Position numbers and translations under genes: made by a program. From Bradyrhizobium ottawaense (GTDB taxonomy: Bacteria > Pseudomonadota > Alphaproteobacteria > Rhizobiales > Xanthobacteraceae), in contig NZ_LT629693.1 of assembly GCF_900099825.1 (NCBI RefSeq), positions 1,550,001 through 1,614,000 on the forward strand: a DNA stretch of 64,000 bases, in the 5' to 3' direction. Below, one piece after another: positions 18,187-26,557 of this stretch (position 1 is its first letter; every line of letters starts with the position of its first letter). The notes beneath the pieces were generated by a model that worked only from the letters and a program-made list of their open reading frames with translations, was not told the origin of the DNA and searched no databases.

Positions 18187-18865
18187 GGAGACAATACCCG
18201 ATGCCGCGAACGGTATGAATCAGCGGATAGGCCTGCTGGCCATCGACCTTGCGACGTACACGCCCGACATAGACGTCGATGATGTTCGTCGAAGGATCGA
18301 AATGAAGATCCCAGACGTGCTGCAGCAGCATCGCCCGGGATACGGCGCGGCCTTCGTTGCGCACTAGGTACTCAAGAAGCTGGAATTCCCGATGCAGCAG
18401 GGCAATTTCCTTGCCGCGGCGGCTCACGGTCCGCGATACCAAATCGATCGCGAGGTCGCCGACACGCAAGATCGTCTCCCTGGCAAAGGTGTCGCTGCGT
18501 CGTCCCAGCGCCTCGACACGTGCCAGCAATTCGACAAAGGAAAACGGTTTAACCAGATAGTCGTCGCCGCCGGCGCGCAGGCCGCGTACGCGATCGTCGA
18601 CCTCCCCGAGCGCACTGATGATCAGGACGGGAGCGGCAATGCCGTCGTCGCGCAATTGACGCATGACCGCGATGCCGTCGATGTCCGGAAGCATGCGGTC
18701 GATCGTAATGATCGCATAGTCGCCGGTGGTGCCGCGGTTCAGCGCCTCCTTGCCGTTGGTCGCCAGGTCCACCTGGTAACCATTCGTCGTGAACGAATCC
18801 ACGAGTTGGCCGGCGGTTTCCGGGTCGTCCTCGACGACCAGAATGCGGCGATGGCCTCCCGTCAT
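18173..18865 (-). CDS. Response regulator, OmpR/PhoB family
   Basis: This 230-residue DNA-binding regulator has an N-terminal receiver domain with the acidic pair Asp13-Asp14 and the phosphoacceptor Asp56 (TIDRMLPDIDG). The C-terminal winged helix includes LLQHVWDLHFDPSTNIIDV and VGRVRRKVD, close to CopR/heavy-metal-type regulators. It precedes and overlaps its partner kinase, so the two are translated together. A Gly/Met/His-repeat secreted protein is encoded about 200 bp upstream on the same strand and could be a target or a member of the same transcript. Confidence 0.93.
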   Translation of the reverse strand: MTGGHRRILVVEDDPETAGQLVDSFTTNGYQVDLATNGKEALNRGTTGDYAIITIDRMLPDIDGIAVMRQLRDDGIAAPVLIISALGEVDDRVRGLRAGGDDYLVKPFSFVELLARVEALGRRSDTFARETILRVGDLAIDLVSRTVSRRGKEIALLHREFQLLEYLVRNEGRAVSRAMLLQHVWDLHFDPSTNIIDVYVGRVRRKVDGQQAYPLIHTVRGIGYCLRAPG

Positions 18866-19067
18866 GGCCTGTAGCCTCCGAACGGCGGATCAGCAGCCAA
18901 ACTGGCTCGAAAAATCAACGCAATTGTGATCAAAAAGTTGCATCCGGGTTGTTTTCCCGCGAACCGCGCCGACGCGTCGGGCCCGCCACCGACGCGTCGC
19001 GTGTCGCTTCAGCGCCCGGTCAGATCGGCCGGACGATGCCGCATCGATCGCATATGTATCTGCAGCC

Positions 19068-19550
19068 TCAGTAATAGCCGTAGTCGCCGCAGACATTGAT
19101 CAATCGCACGCCATATGGCGTCCACACCCGGCGCCAGCAGCTGTCGTAGGCGGCATAGGCAAAGGGTGCGCCGACGAACGCAAAGCGATGGAACCGGTGA
19201 TGGCGGAAGAAGCGATGGTCCCGGAAGGCGAACCGCGAAAACCGGGGCGTGAAGGCGGCGTGCGCAAAGTGCGCAGTGGCGAAACGGGGGCCGCTGAACC
19301 GCGCACCGCCAGTCATGGCTCCGAAGTGCGGGCCTCCGCCCATGCCGCCGAAGTGCATGCCTCCGCCCATGCCGCCGGCATGCATTCCGCCTCCCATGCC
19401 GCCGCCATGCATTCCGCCTCCCATACCGCCGCCATGCATGCCGCCTCCCATTCCGCCACCGCCGCCGCCGCGCGCGAATGCCGGCGGCGCGAGAGCAAGT
19501 GTCGCACTCAGCGCACCTGCGATGAGGCAACTAAGGACTTTGTTGGTCAT
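19068..19550 (-). CDS. Secreted Gly/Met/His-repeat protein
   Basis: This 160-residue protein is preceded by a strong ribosome binding site (GGAGGAGG) before the ATG at 19550. A Sec signal peptide spans residues 1-26 (ending PAFA). Residues 31-75 are five tandem copies of a nine-residue unit close to GGGMGGGMH, and a His/Phe/Arg-rich stretch follows (residues about 75-130). Met and His at regular spacing suggest binding of copper or another soft metal in the periplasm, but this is inference. The C-terminus has two Cys (SCWRR and NVCGDY). It lies upstream of the two-component system on the same strand. No function is known to me. Confidence 0.75.
   Translation of the reverse strand: MTNKVLSCLIAGALSATLALAPPAFARGGGGGGMGGGMHGGGMGGGMHGGGMGGGMHAGGMGGGMHFGGMGGGPHFGAMTGGARFSGPRFATAHFAHAAFTPRFSRFAFRDHRFFRHHRFHRFAFVGAPFAYAAYDSCWRRVWTPYGVRLINVCGDYGYY
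19326..19460 (-). repeat. Tandem repeat, five 27-bp units, in coding sequence
   Basis: Five in-frame 27-bp units each encode a variant of GGGMGGGMH; the last two begin with Ala and Phe, and the final unit has Pro for the second Met. Such in-frame repeats can change in number by slippage without breaking the gene. Confidence 0.85.
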
Positions 19551-19800
19551 CCCAATCCTCCTCCGTGGTTGAATTGCCACGACGAAAGAGAGGCAAATGA
19601 TCCAATGATTTCAACTGAATAATGTGACAGATTCTGACACGGAAGTTAGTTTCTCAACCTGCGGCAAGCAATGCCGAGCTGGAAGACACCACATTCACCG
19701 ATGCCGAAAAGCTCGGCCGACGAGGTGATAGAATGACGGCGCGGAGATCGTCACTTCCGTTTGTCGCGTGAAGCGATGCGGGAACAGCTTCAATAGGCAG

Positions 19801-21168
19801 CTAGCTCCCATTCAGCAGCGACGTTCCGAACGCCCGCTTCCACACCGACAGGAAGCGCGGAAACCAGGAATGCGCGACGGCGCTCTGATACGCCCAGGTC
19901 TGATATTTCTGGCCCTTTTCCGACAGCAGTTCCTGATAGCCACCGTGGGTTTCGGTCGCGGTACGAATGTCGCGCAAGATGTCGCGCGCGCAAGACCGAT
20001 AGGTATCGATGCCCCCGCATTCGTCGTAGTCCAGCATGCGGTCGGCGAATTCGACATTGAATGTCGGCCAGGACGAACGCCCCTGATAGGCCGGCGCCGC
20101 CAATCTGTGGATCATCTTGTTCAGCGGGTTATCCGCGGAAACCAGGAAGTGCGACGTATCCGGGATTCGAAACCGCGGTTCGGCGAGGATGAGATCCGTC
20201 GTGGCCGCGAACAAAGCGCGCTCGTTCGCGTCACTCAGATCCCAAAATCCCTGGTGCACGTTGACGAAATCCAGCGCCACGGAAGAGACCGGCGGCTGGT
20301 GATCGAAGTCCAGCGCGTGGCTGATATAGCCGTTCCGGCCGAACAACTGCAGGAGCTCGTTCTTATGTTGCGAAAGCGCGCGGCCGAGCAGCCGTTCCAG
20401 CTCGGTCCGTTCGATCACCCCGAGTTTGATGCCGCGCAGAAACGTGGCGTAGACGCTGGCATTGGTGACGAAGCGCCGGCGTTCGGCGCGGGTATCGGTG
20501 GCGGCAGATCGCGGCGCCATAGCATCACACAGCAAGGCCGAGAGGCCGTTGTGATCGAATCGTTGCAACGATCCGGCGAGGTCAAGGATCGCCCGCTTCA
20601 GGTCGTTGCGATACTCGGCCAGCAGCAGGCGTCCGGCATGCGCGCCTTGTGACATCGCCACATAGGATGACGGCCTCTGCTCCGCGGTCAGCAATTGCTC
20701 CAGACCCGCGAGGATGCCGAGCAGCGTATCCGAAGGCAGCGAGAAATAATTGATGCCGATGTAGCGGTTGCGTCCGGCGGGAACGATCGTGGTCGTGACG
20801 ACACCGGCGCGAACCGCCTCCAGCATCAACCGCACGCTTTTTTCCAGCAGGCGAACCCTGCGCACCGCATCCGCGGCATCCATCACGGTTTCGGGATCGA
20901 GCACGTCGGGATAGAACCAGGCGAAGTCGCGCGGATAATAGGCGGATGCGTGCGGCGCACCGGTAACGAGAAAGGCTTCGGTCTCGGAAAACGCAGACTT
21001 CATCGAGTGCCGGTACAGCTCGTCGATCGCCGCCGAGAGATGATATTTTCGCAAGAACCGATCGCCGAGAAAATTGACAGCCTGAATACCGTTGGCGACA
21101 AAGGATGCGAACAGGCCCTGGTAAAATCTGACTTGGCGATGCGAGCGAAATGTAATCTGGCTATTCAT
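19801..21168 (-). CDS. Protein of unknown function (possible six-hairpin, glycosidase-like fold)
   Basis: I do not recognise this 455-residue protein. It has no signal peptide or membrane helix and looks cytoplasmic. Its repeated pattern of long helices, with blocks such as PRDFAWFYPDVL, NYFSLPSDTLLG and WPTFNVEFADRML, resembles the alpha/alpha six-hairpin fold of glycosidases and debranching enzymes. A late block THGGYQELLSEKG followed by YQTWAYQSAVAHSWF supports the same idea. Acidic residues in these blocks could be catalytic. This is a guess from pattern only. The gene is monocistronic, with non-coding DNA on both sides. Confidence 0.7.
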   Translation of the reverse strand: MNSQITFRSHRQVRFYQGLFASFVANGIQAVNFLGDRFLRKYHLSAAIDELYRHSMKSAFSETEAFLVTGAPHASAYYPRDFAWFYPDVLDPETVMDAADAVRRVRLLEKSVRLMLEAVRAGVVTTTIVPAGRNRYIGINYFSLPSDTLLGILAGLEQLLTAEQRPSSYVAMSQGAHAGRLLLAEYRNDLKRAILDLAGSLQRFDHNGLSALLCDAMAPRSAATDTRAERRRFVTNASVYATFLRGIKLGVIERTELERLLGRALSQHKNELLQLFGRNGYISHALDFDHQPPVSSVALDFVNVHQGFWDLSDANERALFAATTDLILAEPRFRIPDTSHFLVSADNPLNKMIHRLAAPAYQGRSSWPTFNVEFADRMLDYDECGGIDTYRSCARDILRDIRTATETHGGYQELLSEKGQKYQTWAYQSAVAHSWFPRFLSVWKRAFGTSLLNGS

Positions 21169-21329
21169 AGGCCTAAAATGAGCGATGTCCGATGCGGCGG
21201 GTGTTACCTCGTTCGTACTGCAAACGCCATTGATTCGTCTCTGCGCCAGAGCGCGATGAATGTCATCGAACTGTCATATTGCTCGATGCGGATCAGGCTT
21301 ACGACGTGTCAGCTTCGATTGATCGACGA

Positions 21330-21578
21330 TCACGGAGATCCGCGCGACGACTCCGGCTGGATTTCGCACGCGGCTCTATCAGGAAGGTCTCCGAGCAGGT
21401 TCGATAGCTTGACGGCGAGCTTTCGAAGCCGGGCATTCTCCTCGAGCAGCTGCAGCAAATCATTGGCTTCCGCTGGTTGCGATTCAAGTGTCTCGGCCTC
21501 TTCAAGCAGAGGCGACAAGGCTGCAAGAAATTCGTCGCGTCGATCCTGCCGGTTGTGCGGCGGATGTCCGATACTCAT
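21330..21578 (-). CDS. Small hypothetical protein with coiled-coil segment
   Basis: This open frame encodes 82 residues from the ATG at 21578, which follows a GGGGA ribosome binding site. The middle (residues about 15-60) is rich in Leu, Glu and Ala with a heptad look (LLQLLEENARLRKLAVKLSNLL), so a short coiled coil is likely. There is no signal peptide. A longer form starting at 21647 is possible but has no better support. The function is unknown; the presence of a real gene is likely but not certain. Confidence 0.5.
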   Translation of the reverse strand: MSIGHPPHNRQDRRDEFLAALSPLLEEAETLESQPAEANDLLQLLEENARLRKLAVKLSNLLGDLPDRAACEIQPESSRGSP

Positions 21579-21743
21579 GGCAAATCCCCGATCTGGACGC
21601 GCGCCGGCGGCGCGTTCAGGGGATAACGTCGATTGAGTCGGCGGCAAATTTGCGTCGGAAAAGGGATACGAGGCGGCGCGTTAGCGATCTGTCCGCACTA
21701 CTATCCCGCCGCGTCCCGCGACTGAAAGTTCTCGATCAGGTAT

Positions 21744-21822
21744 GTAGGGCGGGTTAGCGAAGCGTAACCCGCCGCCTTTTCGTCGAGCAAACGGCGGATT
21801 ACGCTGCGCTAATCCGCCCTAC
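21744..21822. repeat. 79-bp inverted repeat inserted in a pseudogene
   Basis: The ends GTAGGGCGGGTTAGCG and CGCTAATCCGCCCTAC are inverted copies of one another. Inside are two smaller hairpins: 21749-21774 (GGCGGGTTA ... TAACCCGCC) and 21793-21818 (GGCGGATTA ... TAATCCGCC). This is a widespread intergenic repeat type in rhizobia. It is flanked by a 16-bp direct repeat, GAAAGTTCTCGATCAG, at 21724-21739 and 21843-21858, as if it had been inserted into the end of the broken hydrolase copy next door. Confidence 0.8.
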
Positions 21823-21837
21823 CGCATCTGCTTCCCC

Positions 21838-22068
21838 CGGCCGAAAGTTCTCGATCAGCCGCACAGCGCCCGCGCTCCGGTATCGGCATCTGATACCTCG
21901 ACATGCTCGTCGGGATGATGGCTGATGCCGCCGCGGCAGCGGACGAACAGCATCGCGACATCGGCAATGTCGATCATCGCCATGCCGTCATGCCCTGCCC
22001 CGCTCGGCAGTTCGAACACCGGAAAGCCTTCGCCGGCGACGGCTTCCGTCACCTGGGCCCTCAGGCTA
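21838..22068 (-). pseudogene. Truncated copy of the M20 amidohydrolase C-terminus
   Basis: About 230 bp match the 3' end of the intact hydrolase gene at 22630-23901 (its 22656-22885 part). Over roughly 120 bp around 21900-22020 I count only about two differences. Only the C-terminal region survives (EGFPVFELPSGAGHDGMAMI ... GGISHHPDEHVEV). A one-base deletion shifts the frame near the end, giving GARALCG and a stop in place of the normal tail. There is no catalytic N-terminal part, so it cannot be functional. It is probably the residue of a tandem duplication of the hydrolase. Confidence 0.85.
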
Positions 22069-22399
22069 ACTGCGCGGGCCCATGATCATCGCAATGATCG
22101 CCGTGTGGATGGTGCAGTCGGCCATCGACGAGATAGTCGACATGGTCGCCATGCGGCACCTGTTCATGTCCGCAGTTTGGACCGTGTTCGTGTGAGCAGT
22201 GGACTTGGGGCGTGCATTTCACAGGATTTGTTGCATTGACTGGGAGGACATGCTCGTCCACGTGATCCCCATGCATATGATGGAGATGTCCGTCGTGAAG
22301 ATAATCCACGTGACCCTCATGGCGAATGGCGGTGTGTCCACAATTCGGGCCATGCTGATGGGTGTGGTTGGCATGGTGTTTCTCGGTGCATGTGGTCAT
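22061..22399 (-). CDS. Histidine-rich putative metal-binding protein
   Basis: This open frame encodes 112 residues and starts at the ATG at 22399 after an AAGGAG ribosome binding site. It is an internal duplication: residues 16-50 and 72-106 both run HGPNCGH ... HVDYL ... HH.HGDH..(D/E)H. About a quarter of the residues are His, with several Cys. No signal peptide is visible, so a cytoplasmic metal store or chaperone (nickel, zinc or cobalt) is likely. The last few codons (PAQLA) run into the duplicated hydrolase fragment, so the natural C-terminus may have been replaced at the duplication joint. The function is inferred only from composition. Confidence 0.75.
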   Translation of the reverse strand: MTTCTEKHHANHTHQHGPNCGHTAIRHEGHVDYLHDGHLHHMHGDHVDEHVLPVNATNPVKCTPQVHCSHEHGPNCGHEQVPHGDHVDYLVDGRLHHPHGDHCDDHGPAQLA

Positions 22400-22629
22400 T
22401 GTCGACGCTCCTTGCGAACGGCTCGGGTGTCTCATCTAGCACTATCATTCAATGAGGTAGGGAGCCCGCCAGCGATGCCCAAGGACGATCGAACAATATG
22501 ATTTGATCTATCAGATGTTATAACGTTACATCTTTATCTCGCTCCTTCAGGTCCGATGTCGGAGATGGCCGTTCTTTCAAACCCAAGTCCGGACCGGACA
22601 TCGGCCAGACCAACGCCTGGTCCTGACGA

Positions 22630-23901
22630 CTATCCTGCCCCGCCCATTTTGCCCGGCCGGAAATTCTCGATCAGCCGCAACAGCACCCGCGCGCCGGCGT
22701 CGGCGTCGGCGAGTTCGACGTGCTCGTCGGGATGGTGGCTGATGCCGCCGCGGCAGCGGACGAACAGCATCGCGACATCGGCAATGTCGATCATCGCCAT
22801 GCCGTCATGCCCTGCCCCGCTCGGCAGTTCGAACACCGGATATCCCTCAGCGGCGACGGCTTCAGCGACCTGGGCTTTCAGCCACGGCGCGCAGGGCACG
22901 GTGCGGTTTTCGTGGGTGACGTCGACCTGAAGGCCAAGCGATCTGGATTTGGCAATGCTTTCGATGCGGCGAACGATATCGGCAACCGCCTTGCGGCGAT
23001 GCGTATCGGTCGGCGCGCGGATGTCCATCGTGAACGACACTTTCCCGGGAATGACATTGGTCGCACCCGGCATCGCATTGATGTAACCGACGGTGCCGAC
23101 CAGGCCGTCCGGATCGGTCCGGCACAGTTCCTCGATCGCGACGATGCATTCGGCAGCGCCCGTCAGCGCATCCCGGCGCAGCGCCATCGGCACGGTGCCG
23201 GCGTGGCCGGCCATGCCGGTGAGACTGGCCGCCAGCCGCGTCGCGCCCGCGATTGCGGTGACGACGCCGACCGGAAGCTGCTGCTTTTCCAGCACCGGCC
23301 CCTGCTCGATGTGCAATTCGACATAGCCAAGCAACTCGCCGCGGGCGCGCGCCGCCGCGCCGATGTGGTCGGGGTCGAGCCCGAACGCGATCATCGCCTC
23401 GCGCATGGTGATGCCGGCGCGGTCCTTGCCGGCGAGCACGCTCTCCACGAACGTGCCCGCCACCGCGCGGCTGCCGAGCAGCGTCGACGCAAAGCGCACG
23501 CCTTCCTCGTCGGCGAAGCCAACGACCTCGATCGCGAACGGCAAGCGCTTGCCTCTTCTGTGCAGATCGGCGACGCAGGAAATCGCGGTGATGACGCCGA
23601 GCGGCCCGTCCCATTTGCCGGCGTCACGCACCGTATCATAGTGAGAGCCCAGCATCAGGCACGGCAGGCCCGGACGCTCGCCCTCATAGCGGCCGCAGAC
23701 ATTGCCGATGGCGTCGAGCCGCGCGTTCATGCCGGCCTCAACCATCCAGGACAGGATCAGATCGGCGGCGATGCGGTGTTCGGGAGAAAGGAAAACCCGC
23801 GCCAGATGCTCCGGCGTTTCCGAGATCGTCCCGAGTTGGTTGATCCGGCGGGCGATTTCATCGCCGAGCTGGGGTTGGCTCGCCACCTTTGTATTGCTCA
23901 T
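22630..23901 (-). CDS. M20-family Zn-dependent amidohydrolase (allantoate amidohydrolase / carbamoylase type)
   Basis: This 423-residue enzyme is of the AllC/HyuC type and removes a carbamoyl group from allantoate, ureidoglycine or an N-carbamoyl amino acid. The metal ligands are visible: His87 (GSHYDTV), Asp98 (WDGPLGV), Glu132/133 (FADEEGVRF), His197 (ELHIEQGP) and His389/390 (GISHHPDEH). I chose the ATG at 23901; an in-frame start 17 codons upstream has no family content. Its place between purine/ureide genes favours allantoate as substrate, feeding on from the PuuE allantoinase. No obvious sigma-54 site lies upstream. A broken copy lies 560 bp downstream. Confidence 0.85.
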   Translation of the reverse strand: MSNTKVASQPQLGDEIARRINQLGTISETPEHLARVFLSPEHRIAADLILSWMVEAGMNARLDAIGNVCGRYEGERPGLPCLMLGSHYDTVRDAGKWDGPLGVITAISCVADLHRRGKRLPFAIEVVGFADEEGVRFASTLLGSRAVAGTFVESVLAGKDRAGITMREAMIAFGLDPDHIGAAARARGELLGYVELHIEQGPVLEKQQLPVGVVTAIAGATRLAASLTGMAGHAGTVPMALRRDALTGAAECIVAIEELCRTDPDGLVGTVGYINAMPGATNVIPGKVSFTMDIRAPTDTHRRKAVADIVRRIESIAKSRSLGLQVDVTHENRTVPCAPWLKAQVAEAVAAEGYPVFELPSGAGHDGMAMIDIADVAMLFVRCRGGISHHPDEHVELADADAGARVLLRLIENFRPGKMGGAG

Positions 23902-24325
23902 GCTGTTCCAGTGTCGCGGCGCATACCGCACGCTCCATCGATACAAGTTCAATGCCAGCGGATGAAACGCGGGACTTGGCGCGCTGCTGACTTTCTCACA
24001 GGTAGCAACCCCAGTCCGGCTGACCAGCCGCCATCAGGCGGAATCCGTGCATAAGCCAGCCTTCGGAAGGCGTCTTGCGGGCTAAGAATTGCTTAACCGT
24101 CTTGCATACAATTATAAAATGACGCCTAAATAATAATCTACTCAGCATCTGCTCAAACTTTGAACGACCGAACATCCTCCTAATTACTATAATAATTTCA
24201 ATATCTTATTAAGTCATGCTCATAAGATGTGCTCTGGCACGAAGATTGCGACATGCCCTCTGAGCCCGCCGTGTCGGCGCGGCTGCGAGATAAGGGGCGG
24301 TTCGTCCGCCAGAGGGAGCAGGCAT
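23902..24325. other. AT-rich divergent regulatory region
   Basis: This 424-bp gap between the divergent hydrolase and BMP-transporter genes has a markedly AT-rich core (about 24100-24220), unlike the rest of the window. A sigma-54 promoter lies at 24234-24250. The AT-rich stretch could be a bending or IHF-type site that helps an upstream activator contact RpoN polymerase. No gene is seen here. Confidence 0.55.
24234..24250 (+). promoter_or_regulatory. Sigma-54 (-24/-12) promoter for the first BMP-transporter operon
   Basis: CTGGCACGA-N3-TTGC matches the RpoN consensus through both elements, with exact spacing (TGGCAC at 24235-24240, TTGC at 24246-24249). Transcription should begin near 24261, about 65 bases before the ATG at 24326. 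Confidence 0.8.
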
Positions 24326-25450
24326 ATGGATTTCAGCAGGATTTCACGACGACATCTGTTGCAGGGCGGCGCCGCGATGGCGCTCGGCGGCACGCTTGGT
24401 GGTCCCCTTGGCGCCGGCCGCGCCTTTGCGGCCGATACCACCATCGGCTTCATCTATGTCGGGTCGCGCGACGACTACGGCTACAACCAGGCGCATGCGG
24501 TGGGTGCGGCCGCGCTGAAGAAGATGCCCGGCCTGAAAGTGGTCGAGGAAGAAAAGGTCCCCGAGACCGACGCGGTCGAGAAGACCATGGAGTCGATGAT
24601 CAATCTCGACGGCGCCTCGCTGCTGTTTCCGACCTCGTTCGGTTACTACAACCCGCACATGATCAAGATGGCGAACAAGTTTCCAAAGCTTCGCTTCGAA
24701 CATTGCGGCGGCCAGTGGGCCGACAAGGATCCCAAGAATGCCGGCAGCTATTTCGGTTATATCGACGAGGCCCAGTATATTTCCGGGATCGTTGCCGGCT
24801 ACTCCTCCAAGACCGGCAAGCTCGGTTTCGTCGCGGCGAAACCGATCCCCCAGGTGCTGCGCAACATCAACGCCTTCACGCTCGGCGCCAAACTCGCCAA
24901 CCCGAAGGCGACCTGCCAGGTGATCTTCACCGGTGACTGGTCGATGCCGGTCAAGGAAGCCGAAGCCACCAACAGCCTGATCGACCAGGGCGTCGACGTC
25001 CTCACCTGTCACGTCGACGGTCCGAAGACCATGGTCGAGAACGCCGCGCGCCGCGGCGCCATGGTCTGCGGCTATCACGTCAACCAGTCGCCGCTGGCGC
25101 CAAAAGCCTATCTCACCGGGGCCGAATGGAACTGGGAGGCATTGTATCCGAAATTCGTCAAGATGATCGCGGCCGGCGAGACCATCCCGAACTTCTATCG
25201 CGGCGGCCTCAAGGAAGAGATCGTAAAATGCTCGCCCTACGGCGAAGCAGTCTCGGCCGAAGCGCGCAAGCACGCCGACGACATCAAGGCCAAGTTCCTG
25301 TCCGCCGACGGTTACACCATCTTCAAGGGCCCGATCATGGACAACAAGGGCAAGACCGTGATCACGGCCGGCACTGATCGCGGCCAGAAGGATCCTGAAC
25401 TCGAGAAGATGGATTATCTGGTCGAGGGCGTGATCGGAGCCACTTCGTGA
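24326..25450 (+). CDS. BMP-family ABC transporter substrate-binding protein
   Basis: This 374-residue binding protein belongs to the Bmp/Med (purine nucleoside-type) family. The N-terminus (SRRHLLQGG, Arg8-Arg9, then a hydrophobic stretch to about residue 35) is a Tat-type signal. Family blocks include TTIGFIYVGSRDDYGYNQAH, the GSYFGYIDEAQYISGIVAG block and VLTCHVDGPKTMVENA. The start at 24326 is set by AGGGAG at 24312-24317. It heads an operon of two permeases, biuH, an ATPase and probably a deaminase. The ligand is likely a nucleoside, nucleobase or ureide such as biuret; the operon content leaves this open. Confidence 0.9.
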   Translation: MDFSRISRRHLLQGGAAMALGGTLGGPLGAGRAFAADTTIGFIYVGSRDDYGYNQAHAVGAAALKKMPGLKVVEEEKVPETDAVEKTMESMINLDGASLLFPTSFGYYNPHMIKMANKFPKLRFEHCGGQWADKDPKNAGSYFGYIDEAQYISGIVAGYSSKTGKLGFVAAKPIPQVLRNINAFTLGAKLANPKATCQVIFTGDWSMPVKEAEATNSLIDQGVDVLTCHVDGPKTMVENAARRGAMVCGYHVNQSPLAPKAYLTGAEWNWEALYPKFVKMIAAGETIPNFYRGGLKEEIVKCSPYGEAVSAEARKHADDIKAKFLSADGYTIFKGPIMDNKGKTVITAGTDRGQKDPELEKMDYLVEGVIGATS

Positions 25451-26556
25451 CCACTGACGCGGCGGATCCGGCGGAGGCGATCGGCATTGCGCCGGCCGCC
25501 GATGCCGGATTCCTGCAACGCTACGGCGCCAGCATCGAATACATCCTGATCCCGGGCGCGGCGCTGGTCGGCGCGCTCGCGGTGTTCGGCGTGTTCGTGG
25601 CGCTGTTCGGCAAGAGCCCGCTCGACCTGTATTTCTACATGTACCAGGGCGCGTTCGGCACCTGGTTCTCCTGGCAGAACACGCTGACGCGCGCCGCCCC
25701 CCTGATCCTGACCGCGCTATGCACGGCGCTGCCGGCGCAGCTTGGTATGGTGATTATCGGCGGCGAAGGCGCGCTTCTGATCGGCGCGCTGTCGGCGACC
25801 TCGATCGCGCTGGCAATGCCGTGGGCGCCGCCCCTTGTCGTGCAGGTCGCGATGGTCTGCGCCGGCGTCGCCGGCGGCGGGCTCTGGATCATGCTGGCGG
25901 GCGCGATGCGGCAATACCGCGGCGTCAACGAAACCATTTCGAGTCTGCTGCTGGTCTATATCGGGCTAGCGATCCTCAACCATCTGGTCGAGGGACCGAT
26001 GCGCGATCCGGGCAGCCTCAACAAGCCGTCGACCCGCGAGATCGGCGCCGCCAACATGATCGGCAGCATTCCCGGCACCGACATCCACTGGGGACTGGTG
26101 TTCGGCGTGATTGCCGCGATCGCGTCCTATATCCTGATCTATCACACCGTGTTCGGCTTCGCCGCGCGCGTCGCCGGCGGCAACATCCGCGCGGCGAAAA
26201 TCGTCGGCCTCGGTGTCAGCAAGCTGATTCTCACGATCTGCTTTCTCGCCGGTGGCGCCGCGGGGTTGGCCGGCATGATCGAGGTCGCGGCGGTGCAGGG
26301 CCGCACCAACGCCAATCTCGCCGCGGGCTACGGCTTTACGGGCATCCTGGTCGCCTTCCTGGCACGGCAAAATCCGCTGGCGATCATTCCGGTCGCGATA
26401 TTGCTTGGCGGCATCAGCGCCAGCGGCGGGCTGTTGCAGCGGCGGCTCGGCCTGCCCGACGCCTCGGTGCAGGTGCTGCAGGGGATCATCTTCGTGTTCG
26501 TGCTCGCCAGCGACGCGCTGTACGGACGCATCGGCTTCCTGAAAGGAAAATCCTGA
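25447..26556 (+). CDS. ABC transporter permease, BMP/nucleoside type (first)
   Basis: This 369-residue inner-membrane permease belongs to the branched-chain/ribose superfamily in the nucleoside-importer branch. The start is GTG at 25447, overlapping the binding-protein stop by 4 bp. It has a long N-terminal cytoplasmic tail (about 28 residues), then around ten hydrophobic segments. Family hallmarks are GGEGALLIGALSAT, GVNETISSLLLVYI and the AGGNIRAAKIVGLGVSK loop that contacts the ATPase. The gene is followed after one base by the second permease. Confidence 0.9.
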   Translation: MTTDAADPAEAIGIAPAADAGFLQRYGASIEYILIPGAALVGALAVFGVFVALFGKSPLDLYFYMYQGAFGTWFSWQNTLTRAAPLILTALCTALPAQLGMVIIGGEGALLIGALSATSIALAMPWAPPLVVQVAMVCAGVAGGGLWIMLAGAMRQYRGVNETISSLLLVYIGLAILNHLVEGPMRDPGSLNKPSTREIGAANMIGSIPGTDIHWGLVFGVIAAIASYILIYHTVFGFAARVAGGNIRAAKIVGLGVSKLILTICFLAGGAAGLAGMIEVAAVQGRTNANLAAGYGFTGILVAFLARQNPLAIIPVAILLGGISASGGLLQRRLGLPDASVQVLQGIIFVFVLASDALYGRIGFLKGKS

Positions 26557-26557
26557 C

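Noticed and set aside
24001..24030. Sigma-54 site for the M20 hydrolase on the minus strand
   Set aside because: The TTGCT at about 24005-24009 has its GG pair one base off the required distance, and the rest of the -24 element is absent.
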